In this document: one piece after another, positions 17,154 to 25,952 of the stretch
How positions within the stretch are numbered: position 1 is the stretch's first letter
How the letters are laid out: every line of letters starts with the position of its first letter
From: Streptantibioticus cattleyicolor NRRL 8057 = DSM 46488
GTDB taxonomy: Bacteria; Actinomycetota; Actinomycetes; Streptomycetales; Streptomycetaceae
Length of the DNA: 64,000 bases
Direction of reading: 5' to 3'
Assembly (NCBI RefSeq): GCF_000240165.1
Contig: NC_017586.1
Location: 4,154,001-4,218,000 of the forward strand
Position numbers and translations under genes: made by a program
The notes under the pieces: generated by a model
Databases searched by the model: none
What the model was told of the DNA's origin: nothing
What the model saw: only the letters and a program-made list of their open reading frames with translations

Positions 17154-18560
17154 ATGCCGAACAAGGGGGTCCCCCCGCGGCGCTGGGGGAGCCAGTGGGG
17201 TGCCGGGCTGGCCGCGGGGCTCGGCAAGCTCAGCAGCCGTCTCGACGAGCACCGGGCGGAGGACGCCGCGGAGCCGCCGGCCCAGGCGCCGGCCGTCGAG
17301 GCGGCGCCCGAGGTCCACGTGCCGCCGCCGCCCGCGTACGCCCCCGCGGTCCGCGCCCCCCGCCAGCCGTCGGCCGCGGTGCCCTGGGGGGTGCGGGTCG
17401 CCGCCGAGGTGGCCTGGCGGTTCCTGGTGCTGGCCGGCGCCCTCTACCTGCTGATGCGGGCGATCAGCTCGGTGCAGCTGGTGGTGCTCTCGTTCGCCGC
17501 CTCACTGCTGATCACCGCGCTGCTCCAGCCGACGGTGGCCCGGCTCAAGCGGATGGGGATGCCCCGCGGGCCGGCCACCGCGGTGGCCTTCATCACCGGT
17601 TTCGTGGTGATGGGCCTGGTCGGCTGGTTCGTGGTGTGGCAGGTGATGGAGAACACCGACACGCTCTCCAACCGCGTCCAGGCCGGCATCGGCGAGCTGA
17701 AGTCGTGGCTGCTGCACTCGCCGCTGCACGTCACCGAGAACCAGATCAACCAGGTCACCAAGAACCTCCAGCACGCCATCGGCACCAACGCCGAGCAGAT
17801 CACCTCCGCCGGGCTGGAGGGGGTGACCGTGGTGATCGACCTGTTCACCGGGATATTCCTGGCGATGTTCTGCACCCTGTTCCTGCTCTACGACGGCGCG
17901 GGGGTGTGGAAGTGGCTGCTCAAGCTCTTCCCGCGGGACGCCCGGGACGGCATCGCGGGCGCCGGTCCGCGTGCCTGGCGCACGCTCACCCTGTACGTGC
18001 GCGGCACGGTGATCGTGGCCTTCATCGACGCGGTCTGCATCGGCGTCGGCATCTTCTTCCTGGGCGTGCCGATGGCGGTGCCGCTGGCCGTGGTGATCTT
18101 CCTGGGGTCGTTCGTGCCGCTGGTGGGCGCGGTGGCCTCGGGCGCGCTGGCGATGATCGTGGCGCTGGTGAGCGAGGGTCCGTTCACCATGCTGATGGTG
18201 CTGGCGGTGGTGTTGGCGGTGCAGCAGATCGAGGGCCACATCCTCCAGCCGTTCATCCTGGGCCGGGCGGTGCGGGTGCATCCGCTGGCGGTGGTGCTCT
18301 CGGTGGCCTCCGGGTCGCTGATCGCCGGGATCGGCGGCGCGGTGGTGGCGGTGCCGCTGGTGGCGGTGACCAACACGGTGGTGGGCTATCTGCGCCAGCA
18401 CAGCCGGGAGGTGGCGCTGCGCACCGCGCTCGCCGCGAGCACCGCCGAGCCCTCCGGATCCTCCGAGCCTCAGGCGCGGGACGAGCGGGACGAGCGGGAC
18501 GCGCCGGGGCCGTCCTCGTCCGCCGTGGCCACCGCGGAGCCGGCGGCCGAGGAGGGCTGA
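17154..18560 (+). CDS. AI-2E family transporter (PerM-like permease)
   Basis: 468 aa from ATG 17154 with GAGGAAGG just upstream; the in-frame ATG 17142 would lie before that RBS. A long Ala/Pro-rich cytoplasmic N-terminus (to about 75) precedes seven or eight membrane helices with the family motifs FIDAVCIGVGIFFLGVPMAVPLAV and IVGHILQP-like QQIEGHILQPFILGR. The tail is acidic. The family name comes from one member exporting autoinducer-2; most members have other or unknown substrates, so no substrate is assigned. Confidence 0.85.
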   Translation: MPNKGVPPRRWGSQWGAGLAAGLGKLSSRLDEHRAEDAAEPPAQAPAVEAAPEVHVPPPPAYAPAVRAPRQPSAAVPWGVRVAAEVAWRFLVLAGALYLLMRAISSVQLVVLSFAASLLITALLQPTVARLKRMGMPRGPATAVAFITGFVVMGLVGWFVVWQVMENTDTLSNRVQAGIGELKSWLLHSPLHVTENQINQVTKNLQHAIGTNAEQITSAGLEGVTVVIDLFTGIFLAMFCTLFLLYDGAGVWKWLLKLFPRDARDGIAGAGPRAWRTLTLYVRGTVIVAFIDAVCIGVGIFFLGVPMAVPLAVVIFLGSFVPLVGAVASGALAMIVALVSEGPFTMLMVLAVVLAVQQIEGHILQPFILGRAVRVHPLAVVLSVASGSLIAGIGGAVVAVPLVAVTNTVVGYLRQHSREVALRTALAASTAEPSGSSEPQARDERDERDAPGPSSSAVATAEPAAEEG

Positions 18561-18595
18561 GCCCCCGCCCGGGAGCGCCGGAGCTCCGGGAACGA

Positions 18596-18635
18596 CGAAG
18601 CGGGGTACGGGACCGAAGTCCCGTACCCCGCTTCG
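18596..18635. terminator. Bidirectional terminator, 18-bp perfect stem
   Basis: Arms 18596-18613 and 18618-18635 are perfectly complementary around a CGAA tetraloop. The element lies between the convergent transporter and ahpD genes and can stop transcription from both sides. Confidence 0.9.
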
Positions 18636-18674
18636 GGGTTGGCGCCGTTCAGCGGGCGCCGGGCGGGCCCGCCG

Positions 18675-19214
18675 TCAGGCGAGCACCTCCTCGGCGTCCA
18701 GCGTGGTGCCGACGGCCTGCACGACCGCGGCGATCTTGAACGCCTCCTGGACGACCTCGCGCTCCACGCCGGCCTTGCGGAGCACCTGCTCGTGCGAGTC
18801 GAGGCACATCCCGCAGCCGTTGATCGCGGAGACCGCGAACGACCACAGCTCGAAGTCGGTCTTGTCCACGCCCGGGTTGCCGATGACGTTCATCCGCAGG
18901 CCCGCGCGGAGCGTGCCGTACTCCGGGTCCGACAGCAGGTGCCGGGTGCGGTAGAAGACGTTGTTCATCGCCATGACGGCCGCGGCGGCCTTGGCGGCGG
19001 TGTACGCCTCCGGCGACAGGTTGGCCTTGGCCTCCGGCTCCAGCTCGCGCAGCACACGCGGGCTGCGCGAGGCGATCGCGCAGGCCAGCACGGTGCCCCA
19101 CAGCTGCTGCTGGGTGAGGGCCTCGTTGTTGCCGATGACCGAGCCGAGGTTGAGCTTGAGGTCCTTGGCGTAGTCCGGCAGCGCGGACTTCAGCTCATCG
19201 AGGGCCACGGTCAC
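18675..19214 (-). CDS. ahpD: Alkylhydroperoxidase AhpD
   Basis: 179 aa. The CxxC redox centre is Cys134-x-x-Cys137 with His141 ([11 protein letters not shown]), as in mycobacterial AhpD. AhpD reduces AhpC via lipoamide-linked electrons in actinobacteria that lack AhpF. Its GTG start (19212-19214) overlaps the ahpC stop by four bases, so the two are translationally coupled and should be made together under OxyR control. Confidence 0.95.
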   Translation of the reverse strand: MTVALDELKSALPDYAKDLKLNLGSVIGNNEALTQQQLWGTVLACAIASRSPRVLRELEPEAKANLSPEAYTAAKAAAAVMAMNNVFYRTRHLLSDPEYGTLRAGLRMNVIGNPGVDKTDFELWSFAVSAINGCGMCLDSHEQVLRKAGVEREVVQEAFKIAAVVQAVGTTLDAEEVLA

Positions 19215-19768
19215 TCACCGGCCAGCAGCTTGACCGGGTCCAGGGTCTCGTCGCCCTTGCTCCAGTTGCACGGGCACAGCTCGTCGGTCTGGAGGGCGTC
19301 GAGGACCCGCAGGACCTCCTTGGGGTTACGGCCCACGGAACCGGCGGTCACCATGGTGAACTGGATCTCGTTGTTGGGGTCGACGACGAAGACCGCGCGC
19401 TGGGCGTAGCCGTCCGCGCCCTCGACGCCCAGCGCCCGCATCAGCTCGTGCTTGGGGTCGGCCAGCATCGGGAAGGGCAGGTCGGCCAGGTCCTTGTGGT
19501 CCCGGCGCCAGGCGTGGTGGACGAACTCCGAGTCGCCGGAGACGCCGATGATCTGCGCGTCGCGGTCGGCGAACTCGTCGTTCAGCTTGCCGAACGCCGC
19601 GATCTCGGTCGGGCAGACGAAGGTGAAGTCCTTCGGCCAGAAGAAGACCACCGACCAACCCTTGGCGAACTGCTCGGAGCTGTACTCCTTGATCTCCAGC
19701 TTGTCGGCGGACGGGCCTTCCACGCCCATGAGCTGGTAGGCGGGGAACTGGTCACCAACAGTGAGCAC
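19211..19768 (-). CDS. ahpC: Peroxiredoxin AhpC
   Basis: 185 aa from GTG 19768, with GGAGG eight bases upstream. The peroxidatic Cys52 sits in FVCPTE and the resolving cysteines (Cys165, Cys167) in DELCPCNW, the latter pair typical of actinobacterial AhpC. It reduces hydrogen peroxide and organic peroxides. It is transcribed away from oxyR across a 162-base AT-richer regulatory region, the standard OxyR-controlled arrangement. Confidence 0.96.
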   Translation of the reverse strand: MLTVGDQFPAYQLMGVEGPSADKLEIKEYSSEQFAKGWSVVFFWPKDFTFVCPTEIAAFGKLNDEFADRDAQIIGVSGDSEFVHHAWRRDHKDLADLPFPMLADPKHELMRALGVEGADGYAQRAVFVVDPNNEIQFTMVTAGSVGRNPKEVLRVLDALQTDELCPCNWSKGDETLDPVKLLAGE

Positions 19769-19820
19769 TGCGTGCCTCCGTGTTTCTTGCGGGTTGGACC
19801 CGTCCACCGTGCCACAGAGG

Positions 19821-19876
19821 CATTGATATAGAGAAATAGCCGCTCCGGGGTAATCTGATAAGAACTTCCGATCAAC
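19821..19876. promoter_or_regulatory. ahpC/oxyR divergent promoter and probable OxyR operator
   Basis: An unusually AT-rich stretch lies between the divergent peroxide-stress genes. It contains TTGATATAGAGAAATAG and GATAAGAACTTCCGATC, with ATAG-like half sites of the OxyR type. Promoters for both genes must lie here; exact boxes cannot be fixed by eye. Confidence 0.55.
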
Positions 19877-19930
19877 GCCCTGTGACCCCGCCCGGCCCGG
19901 AGCCGGAGCCGCCAAGGAGACGGTAACCCC

Positions 19931-20857
19931 ATGCGCCAGCCCACCCTCGCGCAGCTGCGGGCCTTCGCCGCGGTCGCCGAGCACCTGCACTTCCGGGACG
20001 CCGCCGCGGCCACCGGCACCAGCCAGCCGGCGCTCTCCGGCGCGGTGGCCGCGCTGGAGGAGACGCTGGGGGTCCGGCTGCTGGAACGTACCACCCGGCG
20101 GGTGCTGCTCACCCCGGCCGGGGAACGGCTGGCCGGCCGGGCCCGTACCGTGCTGGCGGCGGTCGGGGCGCTGCTGGAGGAGGCCAAGGCGGTCCGCGCG
20201 CCGTTCACCGGACCGCTGCGGCTGGGCGTGATCCCCACCGTCGCCCCCTACCTGCTGCCCATCGTGCTGCGCCTGGTGCACGACCGCTACCCGGCGCTCG
20301 ACCTCCAGGTGCACGAGGAGCAGACCGCCTCGCTGGTCGACGGCCTCACTGCCGGCCGGCTCGACCTGCTGCTGCTCGCGGTGCCGGTCGAGGCCCCGGG
20401 CGTCACCGAACTCCCGCTGTTCGACGAGGACTTCGTGCTGGTGATGCCGGAGGGCCACCGGCTGGCCGGACGCGGCGACATCCCGCGTGAGGAGCTGCGC
20501 GAGCTGGACCTGCTGCTGCTGGAGGAGGGCCACTGCCTGCGCGACCAGGCGCTGGACGTCTGCCGTGAGGCCGGCCGGGACGCCTCCCACCCGGTGACCA
20601 CCAGCGCCGCCGGGCTGTCCACCCTGGTCCAGCTGGTGGCCGGCGGCCTCGGGGTCACCCTGCTGCCGCGGACCGCGGTACGGGTGGAGACCGCCCGCGG
20701 CGGCCACCTGGCCACCGGCTACTTCCGCGATCCGGCGCCGGCCCGCCGGATCGCGCTGGTGCGGCGGAGCACGGCGGCCCGGGCCGAGGAGTTCGAGGCC
20801 TTCGCCGCCGCGCTGCGCGAGGCGCTGCGCCCGCTGCCGGTGCGCATCGCCGGGTGA
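19931..20857 (+). CDS. oxyR: OxyR peroxide-sensing LysR regulator
   Basis: 308 aa LysR-type regulator. The winged HTH is residues 1-60 (LAQLRAFAAVAEHLHFRDAA). The two redox cysteines, Cys202 and Cys211 (GHCLRDQALDVC), have the nine-residue spacing of E. coli Cys199/Cys208, which separates OxyR from other LysR proteins. Oxidation forms the disulfide and switches on ahpCD. GGAGAC lies before ATG 19931. The gene converges on the ABC permease gene with a ten-base gap. Confidence 0.95.
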   Translation: MRQPTLAQLRAFAAVAEHLHFRDAAAATGTSQPALSGAVAALEETLGVRLLERTTRRVLLTPAGERLAGRARTVLAAVGALLEEAKAVRAPFTGPLRLGVIPTVAPYLLPIVLRLVHDRYPALDLQVHEEQTASLVDGLTAGRLDLLLLAVPVEAPGVTELPLFDEDFVLVMPEGHRLAGRGDIPREELRELDLLLLEEGHCLRDQALDVCREAGRDASHPVTTSAAGLSTLVQLVAGGLGVTLLPRTAVRVETARGGHLATGYFRDPAPARRIALVRRSTAARAEEFEAFAAALREALRPLPVRIAG

Positions 20858-20867
20858 CCTGCGCGGG

Positions 20868-23240
20868 TCACTCGGTGCGCAGCCCCTCCGGGCGCATCAT
20901 CCGCCACAGCGGCGGCAGCGACAGCGCGGTCACCGCGGCCACCACCGCCGCGCCGGCCGCGGTGAGCTGCGCGACGACGGACCAGTCGTAGCCCACCGGC
21001 ACCCGCACCAGCCGCAGCAGCAGCGCGCCCAGCCCCAGCCCGGCCGCCACCGCCAGCGCGAGCCCCAGCACCATCGGCACCGCCGCCTGCCACAGCACCG
21101 ACAGCGCCAGCGTGCCGCGCCGGGTGCCGAACGCCACCAGCACCGCCAGCAACCGCCGGCGCTCCCGCAACTGTTCCACCAGCGACACCAGCAGACTGGC
21201 CCCGATCACCAGCAGCGTCGCGACCGCCCCGATCCGCATGGCGTGCTCGATACGGGCGTAGGTGCTGTCGGTACGGGTCGCGCTGAGCACCATCGTCGGG
21301 TCGGTGGGGTCCAGCCGGACGCCGGTGTTGCGGACCCGGTCCGCGGCGTCCGGGTCGTGCGGGTCGAGCCGCATCATGACCATCGCCCGCGGCTCGGCCA
21401 GGTCGCCCGGGCTGAGCGCGCCGGGGGTGGCGAAGAGGCCCTCGCGGGAGCCGTCGGCCGTCGTGACGGCGGTGACCTGGCGGGTGCCGGCCGGGATCCG
21501 CCACGGTCGCGGGGGCCCGGTGACGTGCTCGCCGGGGCCGACGGTGTTCAGGTCCAGGGTGCGCCCGGGGCGGGCCAGCGCGGTCAGGGCGGTCGCCGGG
21601 TCCTCCCCGGTGTGGTCGGTCCGCGGATCGGTGACCACGAAGACGTCGCCGTCCCGGCAGGCGCCGATCCGGGCGATCTGCCGCAGCGTGCCGCAGTCGG
21701 CCACGCCCACCGGCACCTGCGGCACCCCGTCGGCCGTGCGGCGCGCGCCGACCACGGCCGCCGCCGACTCGGTGGTGCCGACCAGCGAGGCGACGCCCGC
21801 CGTGGTGCGGAACGCGGTGATCACCTGGCGGGCCTGGACCCCGTCGCGTACCTGGACCGACGCCTGGATCCGGCCGCGCGCCGGGTCGTGGTCGGCCTCG
21901 GTGACGTAGCGGTTCTCCACCGCGTGGAAGAGCGTCTGCACGGCGATGGCACCGGCCACCGCCACGGTGATCCCGGCGACCGTGCGGGCCGCCGCGCCGC
22001 TGCTCAACTGGAGCCGCCGGGTCGCCAGTTGCCACGGCACCGGGCCGCCGCCGAGGCGCCGTACCACCGCCTCGACCAGCCAGGGCAGCAGCGTGGTGCC
22101 GCCGGCCAGGACGAGCACCGCGCCACCGGCGACGGCGTAGCGGTTGACGGACGAGGAGGAGCCCACCGCGGCCTGACCCGCCATCGGCAGCAGCACCAGC
22201 AGACCCGCCACCGGCAGCACCAGCCGCCACCACAGCCGCCGCCGCCTCGGCGTGGCCTGCCGCATCAGCCCCAGCGGCTCGATGGCCACCCCGCGCAGCG
22301 CCAGCAGCGTCACCCCCACCGACGCCGCCGGCACCCCCACCGCGACCAGCGCGGTCAGCCCCGGACCCGGCATGATGTCGGCCGGGAAGACGTTGAGGTC
22401 CAGCAGCGAGATGCCGGTGAGGAACTCCCGGACGACCAGGAAGAGTCCGGCGCCCAGCACCAGTCCGAGCAGTGCCCCGGACAGCGCCTCCCCGGCCGCC
22501 GTCCGCCGGGTCATCGCGGCGTCCGCGCCCACCAGCCGCAGCGCCGCCAGCCGCCGGTCGCGCCGCTCACCGCCGAACCGCACGGCGGTGGCGATGAAGA
22601 CCCCCACCGGCAGCAGCAGCACCACCAGAACGATGACCACCAGCACCAGCAGCACCGGGTCCTGCCGCTGCTGCTGTTCCCGCTGGCCGAAGTGGTCGAT
22701 CCGCCGCACACCGCCGAAGAACGGCCCGGTGTTGCGGTATCCGGCGTAGTAGGTGACATCGCGCGGCCCGGTCAGCCCCGCGTCACCGATGGTGCCGACC
22801 ACCCGGTAGGGCAGCCGTTGGCGCAGCAGCGCGTTGCCGGGGTCGGCGAGCATCCGCCGCAGCTCGGGGGAGGCCACCATCTCGCCGGGCGCGGGGATCC
22901 GGTCCACCCCCGGCGGCAGCGGCGGCCGGGAGCCGTCCGGCCGCAGCAGCGTGCCGTGCACCGAGGTGTCGCGGAAGGTGGTGTTCGCCTGGATCACCGT
23001 CATGGTGGTGTCGGACGCCTTCACGTCCTCGCCCTGGGTGACCGGCGGGGAGACGGCGGCCTCGCGCTCGAAGCGGGCGGCGTACATGGCCGGCGCGGCG
23101 GCGGCGAAGAGCAGCACCATCACCCCGAGCGCCACGCCGATCCCGGTGAGCGCGGTGCGGGTCCACCCCTCCTTGCCGCCGCTGACGGCGAGCCGGGCGC
23201 CCAGCAGCAGGTCCCGGCTCCAGCGGGTCGACGCGCTCAT
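20868..23240 (-). CDS. FtsX-family ABC transporter permease
   Basis: 790 aa from ATG 23240. Two FtsX/MacB permease modules are seen: an N-terminal helix (about 28-52), an extracellular domain, then three-helix blocks around 220-400, a middle group of two to three helices, a second extracellular domain and a C-terminal three-helix block. The start overlaps the ATPase stop by four bases. Such transporters export peptides or antibiotics or sense them. The substrate is unknown; the PadR repressor suggests drug or stress induction. Confidence 0.88.
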   Translation of the reverse strand: MSASTRWSRDLLLGARLAVSGGKEGWTRTALTGIGVALGVMVLLFAAAAPAMYAARFEREAAVSPPVTQGEDVKASDTTMTVIQANTTFRDTSVHGTLLRPDGSRPPLPPGVDRIPAPGEMVASPELRRMLADPGNALLRQRLPYRVVGTIGDAGLTGPRDVTYYAGYRNTGPFFGGVRRIDHFGQREQQQRQDPVLLVLVVIVLVVLLLPVGVFIATAVRFGGERRDRRLAALRLVGADAAMTRRTAAGEALSGALLGLVLGAGLFLVVREFLTGISLLDLNVFPADIMPGPGLTALVAVGVPAASVGVTLLALRGVAIEPLGLMRQATPRRRRLWWRLVLPVAGLLVLLPMAGQAAVGSSSSVNRYAVAGGAVLVLAGGTTLLPWLVEAVVRRLGGGPVPWQLATRRLQLSSGAAARTVAGITVAVAGAIAVQTLFHAVENRYVTEADHDPARGRIQASVQVRDGVQARQVITAFRTTAGVASLVGTTESAAAVVGARRTADGVPQVPVGVADCGTLRQIARIGACRDGDVFVVTDPRTDHTGEDPATALTALARPGRTLDLNTVGPGEHVTGPPRPWRIPAGTRQVTAVTTADGSREGLFATPGALSPGDLAEPRAMVMMRLDPHDPDAADRVRNTGVRLDPTDPTMVLSATRTDSTYARIEHAMRIGAVATLLVIGASLLVSLVEQLRERRRLLAVLVAFGTRRGTLALSVLWQAAVPMVLGLALAVAAGLGLGALLLRLVRVPVGYDWSVVAQLTAAGAAVVAAVTALSLPPLWRMMRPEGLRTE

Positions 23241-23917
23241 GCGGCCGGCTCCAGATCCCGGCAGCGGCCGTCGCGCACCACGACCTCGCGGTCGGAGTAC
23301 GCGGCGACCCGGGCCTCGTGGGTGACCAGGACGACGGCGGTGCCGTTCTCCCGGGCGGCGGCGGTCAGCAGTCCCATCACGCGTTCTCCGTTGAGCGAGT
23401 CGAGGGCGCCGGTGGGTTCGTCGGCGAAGAGCAGCCGGGGGCCGGTGACCAGCGCCCTGGCCACCGCGACCCGCTGGCCCTGGCCGCCGGAGACCTCGCC
23501 GGGGCGCTTGGCGGTCACCTGCTCGACCTCCAGCCGGGCCAGCCACTCGCGGGAGCGTTCCTCGGCGGCCCGGCGCCCGGTCCCGGCCAGCCGCAGCGGT
23601 AGCGCCACGTTCTCCAGGCAGGTCAACTCCGGGACGAGCTGGCCGAATTGGAAGACGAAGCCGAACTCCCCGCGGCGCAGCGCGCTGCGTTGGCCGTCGC
23701 TCATCGCGGACAGCTCCCGGTCGCGGTAGAAGACCTGGCCGGCGTCGGGGCGGACGATCCCGGCCAGGCAGTGCAACAGCGTGGACTTGCCGGAGCCGGA
23801 GGGGCCCATCACGGCGACCACCTCACCGGCGCGGAGGGAGAACTCCGCGTTCTCCAGCGCCCGGGTGGGGCCGTAGGACTTGGCCAGCGCGGTGGCGCGC
23901 AGCAGCGGTGCGGTCAT
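23237..23917 (-). CDS. MacB/LolD-type ABC transporter ATPase
   Basis: 226 aa. Walker A GPSGSGKST (residues 38-46), Q-loop, signature EVSGGQGQR and Walker B LLFADEPTGALD are all intact. It partners the FtsX-type permease encoded immediately downstream (4-base overlap). The padR stop overlaps its start as well, giving a coupled three-gene operon. Confidence 0.93.
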   Translation of the reverse strand: MTAPLLRATALAKSYGPTRALENAEFSLRAGEVVAVMGPSGSGKSTLLHCLAGIVRPDAGQVFYRDRELSAMSDGQRSALRRGEFGFVFQFGQLVPELTCLENVALPLRLAGTGRRAAEERSREWLARLEVEQVTAKRPGEVSGGQGQRVAVARALVTGPRLLFADEPTGALDSLNGERVMGLLTAAARENGTAVVLVTHEARVAAYSDREVVVRDGRCRDLEPAA

Positions 23918-24438
23918 CGTCGTATCTCCCTCGCGAGCTGGTCGAGCCGGGCGGCGGTCAGCTCCAGCCAGCGCAGATCGGCCTCCAGGTGGAACAGCGC
24001 GTGGTCGCAGACGAGCTGGTCGGCGAGGTCGCCGCCGGTCTTGCGGCGGGTCAGCTCGCGCATCAGCCGCAGATGCTCGGCGCGCTGGGTGTCGAGCACC
24101 TCGTGGGCGCCGCGTCCGGTGAGCAGCGCCAGCACCACTTTGTGGTACAGGGTGCTCTGCAGGTACGGTTCGGGCTTCTCCGGCTGGGCGAGCCAGCGGG
24201 CGATGTCGGTGATCCCGGCGTCGGTGATGGCGTACCGCTTGCGTTCCGGACCGCCGCCCGGCTCGATGCCGTCGACCTCCACGAGCCCGTGCTTCAGCAG
24301 CCGGGCCAGCGTGGAGTACACCTGCCCGTAGGCGAGCGGACGGTCGTGCCCGAAGCGCTGGTCGAAGGCGCGCTTGAGGTCGTACCCGTGGCGTGGGCCG
24401 GACTCCAGGAGCCCGAGGAAGGTGTGGCCGATGGACAT
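23914..24438 (-). CDS. PadR-family transcriptional regulator
   Basis: 174 aa from ATG 24438; a longer frame to 24522 would run through the operator and is rejected. The PadR winged helix is clear (GPRHGYDLKRAF, YGQVYSTLARLLKHGLV and KRYAITDAGI), followed by a coiled C-terminal dimer domain. It is the first gene of the transporter operon and lies 23 bases from a perfect TATACAC-GTGTATA palindrome, so autorepression that is relieved by a ligand is likely. Confidence 0.93.
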   Translation of the reverse strand: MSIGHTFLGLLESGPRHGYDLKRAFDQRFGHDRPLAYGQVYSTLARLLKHGLVEVDGIEPGGGPERKRYAITDAGITDIARWLAQPEKPEPYLQSTLYHKVVLALLTGRGAHEVLDTQRAEHLRLMRELTRRKTGGDLADQLVCDHALFHLEADLRWLELTAARLDQLAREIRR

Positions 24439-24460
24439 ACCGGCGACTCTACACCACGCG

Positions 24461-24477
24461 TATACACCGCGTGTATA
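24461..24477. promoter_or_regulatory. PadR operator candidate
   Basis: A perfect 7-3-7 palindrome, TATACAC CGC GTGTATA, stands in an otherwise GC-rich region just before padR. An overlapping CACGCG-CGCGTG repeat starts at 24456. Palindromic sites with GTGTAT-like arms fit known PadR operators. The site probably overlaps the operon promoter. Confidence 0.7.
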
Positions 24478-24518
24478 GATCATCGGGGGCCACCCCGGAC
24501 GGATGGCGCCGGGCGGCG

Positions 24519-24770
24519 TCACTCGTCCGGGTGGCTCTCCTTGGGGGGCCGGCCGGGGCGGCGGACGGGGCGGACGCCGCCGGGCATCCGGCCGCCCTCG
24601 GCGAGCGCACGCCGCAGCAGGAACTCGATCTGCGCGTTGGTGCTGCGCAGCTCGTCCGCCGCCCAGCGGGCGATGGCGTCGTGGACCGCCGGGTCCAGCC
24701 GCAGCAGCACCTTCTTTCGCTCGCCGCGGGGGGCGGGCCCGCGCGGCGGGTCGGGGTGCTCGTCGGTCAC
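24519..24770 (-). CDS. Small ribbon-helix-helix (Arc-like) protein
   Basis: 83 aa from GTG 24770, overlapping the SPFH stop (GTGA). The central segment KKVLLRLDPAVHDAIARW followed by STNAQIEFLLRRAL has the beta-helix-helix pattern of Arc/MetJ DNA-binding proteins. The C-terminus is basic and proline-rich. Its coupling to the SPFH gene suggests it regulates that operon, perhaps through the TAGCA repeats near 25780. Confidence 0.78.
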   Translation of the reverse strand: MTDEHPDPPRGPAPRGERKKVLLRLDPAVHDAIARWAADELRSTNAQIEFLLRRALAEGGRMPGGVRPVRRPGRPPKESHPDE

Positions 24771-25711
24771 TGGTAGAGGGTGCCCGTGTTGAGGACCGGC
24801 TGGGCCGCGCGGTCGCCGCACAGCACCACCAGCAGGTTGCTGACCATGGCCGCCTTGCGCTCCTCGTCGAGGTCGACCAGGCCCTGCTCGGCGATCCGGT
24901 TCAGGGCGCTCTCGACCATGCCGACCGCGCCGTCCACGATGGTCTGCCGGGCGGCGACGATCGCCCCGGCCTGCTGGCGCTGGAGCATCGCCGAGGCGAT
25001 CTCCGGGGCGTAGGCCAGGTGCGTGAAGCGGGACTCGATGATCCGCACCCCCGCCGACACCACCCGCGCCGCGATCTCCGCGGAGAGCTGCTCGGTGATC
25101 GCCTCGGCGTTCTCCCGCAGCGACAACTCGTCCGCGCCGTGCGCGTCGTAGGCGTAGTTGGTGGCGATGTGGCGGACCGCGGTGTCGGTCTGGATGGAGA
25201 CGAAGTCCACGAAGCTGTCCACCTCGAAGACGGCCTGCGCGGTGTCCTCCACCTGCCAGACCACCACGCAGGCGATCTCGATCGGGTTGCCGTAGGCGTC
25301 GTTGACCTTGAGCACGTCGGTCTCGTGGTTGCGCAGCCGGGTGGAGATGCGGCGGCGCGAGGTGAACGGGTTCACCCAGCGCAGCCCGTCCTGCCGGATG
25401 GTGCCCTGGTAGCGCCCGAAGAGCTGGCAGACCCGGGCCTCGCCGGGGGCGACCTGGGTGAGCCCGGCCAGCGTGATCAGATCGGCGACGATCACCACCG
25501 CGCCGATGAGCACGAGCGCGACGGACGTGGCCGACGAGCCGGACGAGGACATCCCGGCGCCGACCGCGACCAGCGCGATGCCGCCCGCCAGCGCGACCAG
25601 GGCCAGCAGCAGGAAGGGGAGCCCCGGCATGCCCAGGGCGCGCCGCTCGGTGATCCGCGGCGCCGGCATCTCGGGCGTGCCGAGGGGGTCGGTGGCTATC
25701 GGGTCGGACAT
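24767..25711 (-). CDS. SPFH/band-7 domain membrane protein
   Basis: 314 aa from ATG 25711 with GGGGAAG upstream. Two N-terminal helices (about 30-85) anchor a band-7 domain (about 88-270) with [19 protein letters not shown] and [18 protein letters not shown], then a region rich in Gln/Ala. SPFH proteins form membrane microdomain scaffolds (flotillin/stomatin-like). Partner proteases are not nearby, so the role is open. Confidence 0.88.
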   Translation of the reverse strand: MSDPIATDPLGTPEMPAPRITERRALGMPGLPFLLLALVALAGGIALVAVGAGMSSSGSSATSVALVLIGAVVIVADLITLAGLTQVAPGEARVCQLFGRYQGTIRQDGLRWVNPFTSRRRISTRLRNHETDVLKVNDAYGNPIEIACVVVWQVEDTAQAVFEVDSFVDFVSIQTDTAVRHIATNYAYDAHGADELSLRENAEAITEQLSAEIAARVVSAGVRIIESRFTHLAYAPEIASAMLQRQQAGAIVAARQTIVDGAVGMVESALNRIAEQGLVDLDEERKAAMVSNLLVVLCGDRAAQPVLNTGTLYQ

Positions 25712-25777
25712 GGCTTCCCCGTCTCTCCGGCGCTCTCGACCGGACGCTCGTGGTGCGTGGAGACGCTGTCGTGCGTC

Positions 25778-25793
25778 TAGCAAAGTGTTAGCA
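25778..25793. promoter_or_regulatory. TAGCA direct repeats before the SPFH operon
   Basis: TAGCA occurs at 25778-25782 and 25789-25793, exactly 11 bases (one helical turn) apart, upstream of the SPFH gene. Ribbon-helix-helix proteins often bind such short tandem sites, and one is encoded in this operon. Inference only. Confidence 0.4.
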
Positions 25794-25952
25794 CATTTTT
25801 TGGTTGCGGGGCAGGGACGTGGGCCTTCTCACGTGCCGAAATTGTGCGACTTTTGCCAAATAAAGAGAGGTTCGGGTGCTAGCTTCAACGGTCGCGCTTC
25901 GGTAAGAGCAGCGTGGACGAAGATCGCCAGGCGGGGTGAGGAGAGGCCGTAC

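Noticed and set aside
20868-23546. An 892-residue start for the ABC permease
   Set aside because: The extra N-terminus overlaps the ATPase gene in another frame; ATG 23240 with the 4-base overlap is preferred.
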